DNA from: CAYTET01 sp964436975
GTDB lineage: Bacteria; Bacillota_I; Bacilli_A; Erysipelotrichales; Erysipelotrichaceae
Assembly: GCA_964436975.1 (NCBI GenBank)
Contig: CAYTET010000083.1
Location: 1 to 5,810 of the forward strand
Length of the DNA: 5,810 bases
Direction of reading: 5' to 3'
Position 1 is the stretch's first letter. Every line of letters begins with the position of its first letter. Below the pieces are notes generated by a model. It worked only from the letters and a program-made list of their open reading frames with translations. It was not told where the DNA came from and did no database searches. Made by a program: the position numbers and the translations under genes. Positions 1 through 5,189 of the stretch are shown here, piece after piece.

Positions 1-1
1 G

Positions 2-142
2 AATGAAGTGACGATTAAAGATGTGGCCGCCAAGACCCAGCAGAATGTGGCCCTGGGCGATATGATTGCGACAGTGGATAAGATATTCGGGGTAAAAGAT
101 GAAGATGATGACTGTGAATGTGAACATCATCATGATCACTGA
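2..142 (+). CDS. hisS: Histidyl-tRNA synthetase, C-terminal end (partial)
   Basis: This open frame enters from the left edge and gives 46 residues, beginning NEVTIKDVAAKTQQNVALGD and ending at the TGA at 140-142. The segment 'EVTIKD-(A)-x(4)-Q-x-VAL-x-D' followed by a short hydrophobic helix resembles the end of the anticodon-binding domain of bacterial HisRS, where the protein normally stops. HisRS charges tRNA-His with histidine in the cytoplasm. The identification also rests on the gene downstream: hisS-aspS is a very common pair in Firmicutes. The odd part is the tail. After IFGVKDE come DDDCECE and HHHDH, an acidic Cys/His-rich extension that I do not recall from ordinary HisRS and that looks able to bind divalent metal. 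The catalytic core lies outside the window, so the name depends on a short segment plus synteny. No frameshift is visible. Confidence 0.75.
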   Translation, partial: NEVTIKDVAAKTQQNVALGDMIATVDKIFGVKDEDDDCECEHHHDH

Positions 143-153
143 AAGGCAAAAAT
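141..153 (+). promoter_or_regulatory. Ribosome binding site of aspS
   Basis: GAAAGG at 141-146 lies 7 bases before the ATG at 154 and overlaps the TGA stop of the upstream gene (140-142). No promoter or terminator fits in the 11-base gap, so hisS and aspS should be cotranscribed. The overlap of stop codon and binding site suggests translational coupling, which is an inference. Confidence 0.6.
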
Positions 154-1893
154 ATGGAAAGAACTAATGGAAACGGCGAACTGAGAATCAGTGATGCCGG
201 TAAAAAGGCCGTTTTGATCGGCTGGGTGGCCAAAAGACGCAATCTTGGCGGCATGGTTTTTATTGACCTGCGCGACCGCACCGGAATCATGCAGATTGTA
301 TTTAATGAAACGATGACCGAGCAGATTAAGAATGTGCGCAATGAGTATATTCTGCAGGTATACGGCACGGTTGTTGAGCGCAAGGATAAAAACAGCAGCA
401 TGCCGACAGGCGATGTGGAACTGCTGGCTGATAAAGTAAACATTATCAATTCAGCCAATAACACTCCTTTTATCATTGCCGATCAGACGGATGCCTTGGA
501 AGACACCCGGCTTAAATACCGCTATCTGGATTTAAGAAGACCGGTTCTGCAGCAAAAGCTGATTACCCGGGCCAAGATTGTCAGGGCCATGCATGAGTAT
601 TTGGATGCCAACGGGTTTATCGAAGTTGAAACGCCCATTCTGGCCCGTTCGACTCCGGAAGGCGCCCGTGATTATCTGGTGCCCTCCCGTGTTCATCCCG
701 GCAGTTTCTATGCCCTGCCGCAGTCACCCCAGCAGTTCAAGCAGCTGCTGATGATTGCCGGCTTTGAACGCTATTATCAGGTCGCCCGCTGCTTTAGGGA
801 TGAAGATCTGCGGGCCGACCGCCAGCTTGATTTCACCCAGCTTGACCTGGAAATGAGTTTTATGTCGGAGGAAGAGATCCGCACTTTGATGGAAGGCCTT
901 CTGAAGAAGGTCATGAAGGATGTCAAAGGGATGGATATCAAGACACCTTTTCTGCAGCTGAAGTATAAAGATGCCATGAACCGCTATGGTTCGGACAAGC
1001 CGGATATCCGCTATGCCATGGAGCTGCAGGATGTGACGGCTGTCTTTGCCGATTCTGATTTCAAGGCGCTGAGCGGCGGCTTGGCTAAAGGCGGCGCCAT
1101 CAAGGCTTTGGTGGCTGCCGGCTGTGCCGGCTATTCCCGCAAGCAGACTGATGAGCTGACCGCTTTGGCTAAGAAGAATGGGGCCGGCGGCCTGGTCGTT
1201 CTAAAATATGAACAGCAGCAGCTGCAGGGCAGTGCCGTTAAATTTATCAGTGAGGCCCAGCAGGCCGCCCTGATCAAGACGCTGGGTCTGCAGGAAAATG
1301 ATCTGGTTATGATTACAGCCGGGCAATGGAAAAAAGCATGTGCGGCTTTAGGCGCGCTGCGGGTTTATTTCGGCAGTGAACTTAAGCTGTTTAATCCGGC
1401 TGACTTTGCCTTTTTATGGATAATTGATTTCCCGCTGCTGGAGTGGAGCGAGGAAGACCAGCGCTTCTATGCGGAGCATCATCCGTTTACCCGTCCCAAG
1501 GAAGAGGATATGCCTCTGCTGGATACTGATCCGGCCGCGGTAAGAGCCTGTGCCTATGATATCGTCTTAAACGGCTATGAATTAGGCGGCGGCAGCATGA
1601 GAATTTATGATCAGAATATGCAGGAAAAAATGTTCAGCATGCTCGGCTTTACCAAAGAGCAGATGTTTGAGCGGTTTGGCTTTTTCATCGAGGCCTTCCA
1701 GTACGGCACCCCGCCGCACGGCGGAATCGCTCTGGGTCTGGACCGGGTTGCCATGATTCTTACCGGCAGCGATTCGCTGCGGGATGTCATTGCCTTCCCG
1801 AAAAATGCCAACGCCAAGGATCCGATGGATGATGCCCCGGCACCGGTTGATCCCAGCCAGCTGGCTGAGCTGCACATAAAAGTAGTTGAATGA
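154..1893 (+). CDS. aspS: Aspartyl-tRNA synthetase (bacterial type, class IIb)
   Basis: AspRS attaches aspartate to tRNA-Asp in the cytoplasm using ATP. The 579-residue protein is complete and close to the usual length of about 590. Residues 1-105 form the N-terminal OB-fold anticodon domain, and the opening MERTNGNGELR matches the family start, which supports the ATG at 154. Motif 1 ends at Pro161. The substrate (flipping) loop is STPEGARDY at 166-174. QSPQQFK at 190-196 carries the conserved aspartate-binding lysine, Lys196. Motif 2 is FRDEDLRADRQ at 214-224 with Arg215. The bacterial GAD insertion spans about 295-405. Motif 3 is GIALGLDR at 524-531 with Arg531. Leu31 and Lys79 sit where, in Pseudomonas AspRS, changes to Leu and Lys increase discrimination, so this enzyme may charge only tRNA-Asp and not tRNA-Asn (inference). 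All key residues are present. It is the second gene of the hisS-aspS operon. No terminator follows directly; the next one is at 2105-2132, after the RNA gene. Confidence 0.98.
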   Translation: MERTNGNGELRISDAGKKAVLIGWVAKRRNLGGMVFIDLRDRTGIMQIVFNETMTEQIKNVRNEYILQVYGTVVERKDKNSSMPTGDVELLADKVNIINSANNTPFIIADQTDALEDTRLKYRYLDLRRPVLQQKLITRAKIVRAMHEYLDANGFIEVETPILARSTPEGARDYLVPSRVHPGSFYALPQSPQQFKQLLMIAGFERYYQVARCFRDEDLRADRQLDFTQLDLEMSFMSEEEIRTLMEGLLKKVMKDVKGMDIKTPFLQLKYKDAMNRYGSDKPDIRYAMELQDVTAVFADSDFKALSGGLAKGGAIKALVAAGCAGYSRKQTDELTALAKKNGAGGLVVLKYEQQQLQGSAVKFISEAQQAALIKTLGLQENDLVMITAGQWKKACAALGALRVYFGSELKLFNPADFAFLWIIDFPLLEWSEEDQRFYAEHHPFTRPKEEDMPLLDTDPAAVRACAYDIVLNGYELGGGSMRIYDQNMQEKMFSMLGFTKEQMFERFGFFIEAFQYGTPPHGGIALGLDRVAMILTGSDSLRDVIAFPKNANAKDPMDDAPAPVDPSQLAELHIKVVE

Positions 1894-1904
1894 GTTTTGT
1901 CAAG

Positions 1905-1941
1905 TCTGTAAATATAAAAGGTTTTTGTTATAATGTATTTG
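1905..1941 (+). promoter_or_regulatory. Extended -10 promoter of the 6S-like RNA
   Basis: TGTTATAAT at 1926-1934 is a perfect extended -10 (TG-N-TATAAT). A weak -35 such as TCTGTA at 1905-1910 gives an 18-bp spacer. Initiation about 7 bases after the -10 puts +1 at G1941, exactly where the 5' half of the RNA's closing stem begins. That agreement between promoter and fold supports both calls. Confidence 0.75.
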
Positions 1942-2132
1942 CCAAAGGGAAATAAAACATTTCCTACAATCAAGATCAGGGAATCCGTATGTTAATCATT
2001 CCGTGTTGAAAGCCTGTATTTTCTAACATCTATAGGAATCCTGAAGAATGAGACAGGATACCCACCTGTATATCGCAGGGGAATGGTCTTTAGCCCTTTG
2101 GCTCAAGGATGTCTTAACCGGCATCCTTTTTT
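1941..2132 (+). ncRNA. ssrS: Probable 6S RNA
   Basis: 6S RNA mimics an open promoter and binds RNA polymerase carrying the housekeeping sigma factor, adjusting transcription as growth slows. The expected rod-like fold can be drawn by eye. GCCAAAGGG (1941-1949) pairs perfectly with CCCTTTGGC (2094-2102). Next, CATTTCC (1958-1964) pairs with GGAATG (2080-2085) around one bulged base. An open centre follows, with 1965-1975 on the 5' side and 2045-2079 on the 3' side. The 3' side can form a small hairpin, CCTG 2065-2068 with CAGG 2076-2079. The apical arm pairs TCAGG (1976-1980) with CCTGA (2040-2044) and ATGTTA (1989-1994) with TAACAT (2024-2029). The primary transcript of about 192 nt ends at the terminator, and trimming near 2103 would leave about 163 nt. 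Location downstream of aspS matches my recollection of the 6S-1 gene in Bacillus. Another structured RNA is possible, but it does not resemble tmRNA, SRP RNA, RNase P or a T-box. Confidence 0.65.
2105..2132 (+). terminator. Rho-independent terminator of the RNA gene (and aspS readthrough)
   Basis: AGGATGTC (2106-2113) pairs with GGCATCCT (2120-2127), including one G-U pair, around the 6-base loop TTAACC, and TTTTTT follows at 2127-2132. It lies directly after the closing stem of the RNA. Because nothing like it follows aspS, hisS-aspS transcripts probably also end here. Confidence 0.85.
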
Positions 2133-2250
2133 GTTTATAAAAAGGGGACTTGGCGGACTGCCGGGGTCTTTGAAATGACCGCTGGTTTAATACAGCAAGC
2201 GCAGAGAAGTTCAGAATTAAGCCGGAAAAGGAGTGGCTGTTGGTTTAGGG
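2133..2250. other. Spacer with no recognised gene
   Basis: This 118-base stretch lies between the RNA terminator and the yneF promoter. It holds no convincing reading frame on either strand and no T-box or riboswitch signature. The only structure I see is a weak short inverted repeat, GGTC at 2164-2167 with GACC at 2177-2180, without a T-tract. I assign no function. Confidence 0.5.
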
Positions 2251-2286
2251 TTGAAAAAGCAGGATAATTTCGCTATGATATCAAAG
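2251..2286 (+). promoter_or_regulatory. Sigma-A promoter of yneF
   Basis: TTGAAA (2251-2256) and TATGAT (2274-2279) are separated by exactly 17 bp, each one mismatch from consensus. Predicted initiation near 2286 leaves a short leader of about 20 bases before the ATG at 2306, so leader-based regulation is unlikely. Confidence 0.8.
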
Positions 2287-2305
2287 AAGAAAGTGAGGGA
2301 CATTA

Positions 2306-2524
2306 ATGTCTGAGTTCTGGAGTTCCCTTTTATATGTTGTCATCGGTTTGGTTGTCGGAGCGGCTCTGGGCTGGTTTTTCACTCGCCGGGCCATTGAAAA
2401 GCAGATGAAGGATAATCCTCCGGTCAATGAGAAGATGATCCGCGCCATGTACATGCAGATGGGGCGCAAGCCGTCGGAAGCTCAAATCAAAGCCGTCATG
2501 AAAAGCATGAATGTAAACAAGTAG
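2306..2524 (+). CDS. yneF: UPF0154/YneF-family single-pass membrane protein
   Basis: This 72-residue protein has one hydrophobic segment at residues 7-25 (SLLYVVIGLVVGAALGWFF), then basic residues (TRR, 26-28), so the C-terminal part is probably cytoplasmic. The rest carries the family signature NPPVNEKMIRAMYMQMGRKP (37-56), followed by a short amphipathic helix ending VMKSMN. Both length and motif order match YneF/UPF0154, a small conserved family of Bacilli and Mollicutes-related bacteria with no firmly established function. The ATG is preceded by GTGAGGGA (2293-2300) at suitable spacing. The gene has its own promoter (2251-2279) and terminator (2525-2550), so it is a monocistronic unit, and its neighbours give no clue to its role. 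The sequence is intact. The family call is firm and the cellular function is unknown. Confidence 0.93.
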   Translation: MSEFWSSLLYVVIGLVVGAALGWFFTRRAIEKQMKDNPPVNEKMIRAMYMQMGRKPSEAQIKAVMKSMNVNK

Positions 2525-2550
2525 AGACATAGCCCGCTATGTCTTTTCTT
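2525..2550 (+). terminator. Rho-independent terminator of yneF
   Basis: AGACATAG (2525-2532) pairs perfectly with CTATGTCT (2537-2544) across the 4-base loop CCCG, and TTTTCTTT follows. It starts at the base after the yneF stop codon. Its T-tract overlaps the likely -35 area of the next gene. Confidence 0.88.
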
Positions 2551-2580
2551 TACCGGCTGGCCCTGTTATGATAGACAGGA
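2544..2580 (+). promoter_or_regulatory. Extended -10 promoter of the LRR-Big_2-GH25 gene
   Basis: TGTTATGAT at 2564-2572 is an extended -10. At 17 bp upstream the -35 position reads TTTTCT (2544-2549), a poor match lying inside the T-tract of the yneF terminator. Initiation near 2579 gives a leader of about 29 bases. The architecture, with a good extended -10 and a weak -35, resembles the promoter of the RNA gene upstream. Confidence 0.6.
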
Positions 2581-2591
2581 AGAATAAGTCC

Positions 2592-2610
2592 AAGGAAGGT
2601 AATTGAATTG
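2592..2610 (+). promoter_or_regulatory. Ribosome binding site fixing a TTG start
   Basis: AAGGAAGG at 2592-2599 lies 8 bases before TTG at 2608. No in-frame ATG occurs near it, and the residues after TTG (RKFISSLLCVSLAIVLL) form a proper signal peptide, so TTG is the most credible start. The other nearby TTG, at 2603, is out of frame. Confidence 0.8.
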
Positions 2611-5139
2611 CGCAAGTTTATCAGCAGTCTTCTCTGTGTAAGTCTGGCGATAGTATTGCTGCAGTGCGACACGGTTTTCGTGCATGCCGACAGCTCTTTT
2701 TCATATACGGTCAACGATGATTCAAAAACGGCCCGGATTACAGGCTACAGCGGATCAGATGCCGTTATCAATGTACCGTCGGTAATTGACGGCTATACCG
2801 TAACTTATATTGCCAGCCGCTCCCTCAACTGCTATTATGCCCAGCAGCTGATCATTCCTGATACGGTTGAAACAATACAGACGAATGCTGTTTATAATGC
2901 CGGCGGTCTGCGCCAGCTTACTGTTCCCGCCAGCCTGCAGGCTGAAATACAGGCCTTTTCGGCAATGAATCATCTGACCGGCTTAACAATAAACGCCGGC
3001 TCCGGAACAATGACAGATTATGACTATGCCAGTCTGACCCCGTGGTATGACAGCCGGAATTCACTTCTGCAGATAACTTTCCAGTCAGGCGTCGGCAATG
3101 TCGGCGATTACAGCTTTGAAGGGTTTACAAGCCTGCAGACGGTTGAGATGGCCTCTTCCATTAAAAGAATAGGCGTCAATGCCTTTGCCGGCTGTTCGGC
3201 CCTGGTCAGCGTTACTCTGCCCGAAGAGCTTACCGTTTTGGCAGGCGGCTGCTTCAGTGAATGTATTTCTTTAAGCAATGTCAGCTGCCAGGCGGAAATA
3301 ATCCAAATCGGCCCGGGCGCTTTTGAAGGCTGCCGTTCCCTGGATTATATCGGCTTGCCGGCCGGTCTGACAGAAATAGACGAACGGGCTTTTGCGGCCA
3401 GCGGGCTGACGACGGCGGTTATTCCCCAGAGTGTGGAAAGCATCGGCCAGCAGGCCTTTGACAGTTCGGTAAAACTTTGGGTCTACCGCTTCAGCGGCGG
3501 GCTGAATTATGCCCAGGACAGCCAGAACAGTTATCAGATCATCCGGCTTATCGAACATGAAAACGGCTACGACATCAATATCGGCCAGAGTGTCAGCATT
3601 GCGACCGCCGCTAATTACGGATTTATTGCCGACAGCATCGTCTACAGCAGTTCTGATTCTTCTATTGTTGCCGTAAGTGACAGCGGAACCATTACCGGCA
3701 TCAGCGCCGGCACAGCGACAGTCTGTGCCGCTACCTCAACCGGAATGCAGATGACAAGTGTAAAAGTCTACCGCTTTAAAAACAGTGACGATAAGATTGT
3801 TGACAAAGAAATAATGCTGTTCGGTTCATTTAAAATTGATGCTGACGAACTGTTTGAAGCCAATGATTCACGCCTGGCCAAATACAGCTACAGCATAGCT
3901 GATGAGAATATTGCCACGGTTGATAAATACGGCAATGTGACCGGTCTTATCAGCGGTGTTACCATGATTGAGGTAAAAGATCTTTTGCAACGGACGGCTT
4001 ACTATCGGCTGACCGTTGATGTTCCCGTCGGTGAAATTGCCCCGGATGCCGATGAAGTGAATATCCTTTACGGGGAAAGTTACCAGCTCAGCTGCCTGGT
4101 TGCGCCGGCTGATGCCAGCAATAAGGCTCTTGTTTATACCACCAGCAACAATAAAGTTGCCGTCTGCTCAGCCGACGGCCTGATCAAAACGGTCGGGGTA
4201 GGGGTATGCGAGATAAAAATCACCGCCGCTGATGGTCAGCAGGCCTCCGCCACGGTTAAAGTAAATGTCAACAGTGCCGTGGTTTCCGTTGCCACCAAAG
4301 CTGTTCCGCTGCCGCAGGGCTGCTATTTTCATCTGAAGACCACCCTGAAAACTTATCTGAAGAATATTCATGCGGTCTACAGGAGCAGCGATACTAGTAT
4401 CGCCCGCGTTGATGCCAACGGCGTCATTTATGGCGTCAGCGCCGGCCAGGCAACAATAACGATATCTTCCTCTGACGGCTTGGCCAGCTGCCAGTGTCCG
4501 GTTGAAGTGCAGGCCAATGCGGTTGCCTACGGCGTCGATGTTTCTGAATGGAACAGCAAGATGACGGTAAAGCGCTGGACTGACATGAAGAAAGACGGCA
4601 TAACATTCGCGTTTATCCGCGCCGGCTACAATGATTCCATTGACCGCTTCTTCAACTATAATTACACAGCCGCTAAAACGGCCGGTATCCTGTGCGGTGC
4701 CTATCATTACATCACGGCTCTGACGGCTGAAGAAGCTGAACAGTATGCCCGGTATATGCTGAAATGGCTTAAAGGAAAGAAGTTTGAATATCCCATAATG
4801 CTTGATGTTGAAGAAATTAGTCAGCGCAATCTTTCTAATGCTGATTTCAATGCCATGGTTGATGCCTATTGCTCGGTGCTGACTAAAGCCGGCTACTGTG
4901 TCGTAGTATACAGTTATGCCTCCATGCTCAATAAAGCCAACAAGACAATACGCAGCAAGTATGACATGTATGTGGCCCAATGGAACTCCCTGACCCCGGA
5001 TGTCTTCCGCTATGGCTATACCATATGGCAGTTTACCAGCTCCGGCAGGGTAACCGGATCAAGCGGGCGGTTTGATATGGATATTTCTTATTTTGATTAT
5101 CCGACATATATCAAAAAGAACCATCTTAACGGATATTAA
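2608..5139 (+). CDS. Secreted LRR (BspA-like)-Big_2-GH25 lysozyme-family protein
   Basis: This 843-residue exported protein probably cleaves the MurNAc-GlcNAc backbone of peptidoglycan (GH25 muramidase). Residues 1-27 form a Sec signal peptide: basic MRK, a hydrophobic core and VHA before DSS as a signal peptidase I site. Residues 30-310 are BspA-type leucine-rich repeats. The repeat phenylalanines fall at 170, 193, 216, 239, 262 and 284, in units such as AFAGCSAL and AFEGCRSL, and the stretch before 170 is more degenerate. Four Big_2 Ig-like domains follow at about 316-391, 392-473, 475-553 and 555-636. Each has the 'S-(x)-I-A-x-V-(x)-G-x-I-x-G-(x)-G' type core. GH25 covers 638-843: GVDVSEWN with Asp644, MLDVEE with the catalytic Asp733 and Glu735, and WQF at 807-809 before a final Asp-rich strand. 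There is no LPxTG motif, C-terminal membrane segment or SLH domain, so it is either released or held by its LRR/Big_2 parts. It is monocistronic. The target (own wall, competitors or phage-like use) cannot be read from the sequence. Confidence 0.93.
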   Translation: MRKFISSLLCVSLAIVLLQCDTVFVHADSSFSYTVNDDSKTARITGYSGSDAVINVPSVIDGYTVTYIASRSLNCYYAQQLIIPDTVETIQTNAVYNAGGLRQLTVPASLQAEIQAFSAMNHLTGLTINAGSGTMTDYDYASLTPWYDSRNSLLQITFQSGVGNVGDYSFEGFTSLQTVEMASSIKRIGVNAFAGCSALVSVTLPEELTVLAGGCFSECISLSNVSCQAEIIQIGPGAFEGCRSLDYIGLPAGLTEIDERAFAASGLTTAVIPQSVESIGQQAFDSSVKLWVYRFSGGLNYAQDSQNSYQIIRLIEHENGYDINIGQSVSIATAANYGFIADSIVYSSSDSSIVAVSDSGTITGISAGTATVCAATSTGMQMTSVKVYRFKNSDDKIVDKEIMLFGSFKIDADELFEANDSRLAKYSYSIADENIATVDKYGNVTGLISGVTMIEVKDLLQRTAYYRLTVDVPVGEIAPDADEVNILYGESYQLSCLVAPADASNKALVYTTSNNKVAVCSADGLIKTVGVGVCEIKITAADGQQASATVKVNVNSAVVSVATKAVPLPQGCYFHLKTTLKTYLKNIHAVYRSSDTSIARVDANGVIYGVSAGQATITISSSDGLASCQCPVEVQANAVAYGVDVSEWNSKMTVKRWTDMKKDGITFAFIRAGYNDSIDRFFNYNYTAAKTAGILCGAYHYITALTAEEAEQYARYMLKWLKGKKFEYPIMLDVEEISQRNLSNADFNAMVDAYCSVLTKAGYCVVVYSYASMLNKANKTIRSKYDMYVAQWNSLTPDVFRYGYTIWQFTSSGRVTGSSGRFDMDISYFDYPTYIKKNHLNGY

Positions 5140-5162
5140 AAAACCTGTTGTTGCCAGGTTTT
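5140..5162. terminator. Bidirectional terminator between convergent genes
   Basis: AAAACCTG (5140-5147) pairs with CAGGTTTT (5155-5162) around a 7-base loop. A/T tracts flank both sides, and the better U-run is on the minus-strand transcript (CAGG followed by six T). It lies at the stop codon of the lysozyme gene and 28 bases beyond the plsY stop codon, so it can serve both. Confidence 0.75.
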
Positions 5163-5189
5163 GAAAATGAGTTAGTGAGTAATATGATG

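Noticed and set aside
15..476. 153-codon minus-strand frame covering the hisS end and aspS start
   Set aside because: It is antisense to two confidently identified synthetase reading frames. Its composition (Ser/Leu/Arg-rich, no domain) is typical of a shadow frame.
1897..1934. TTGTCA at 1897-1902 as the -35 of the RNA promoter
   Set aside because: It is 26 bp from the -10, far beyond the usable 16-18 bp. The extended -10 explains the promoter without it.
1611..1973. 120-codon minus-strand frame across the aspS end and the RNA promoter
   Set aside because: It is antisense to AspRS motif 3 and crosses the promoter and 5' end of the RNA gene. No ribosome binding site or family resemblance was seen.
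1894..2305. T-box or other riboswitch leader upstream of yneF
   Set aside because: No T-box consensus is present, the yneF promoter at 2251-2279 leaves only a ~20-base leader, and the structured RNA has its own promoter and terminator.
2650..2670. Lipoprotein signal (LLQC) in the LRR-GH25 protein
   Set aside because: Gln before Cys does not fit the usual lipobox, which has a small residue at -1, and a good signal peptidase I site (VHA before DSS) follows. Secretion as a non-lipidated protein is more likely.
4168..4980. 270-codon open frame on the minus strand inside the lysozyme gene
   Set aside because: It lies wholly antisense to the conserved Big_2 and GH25 coding sequence, has no recognisable domain, and is explained by the codon bias of the real gene.
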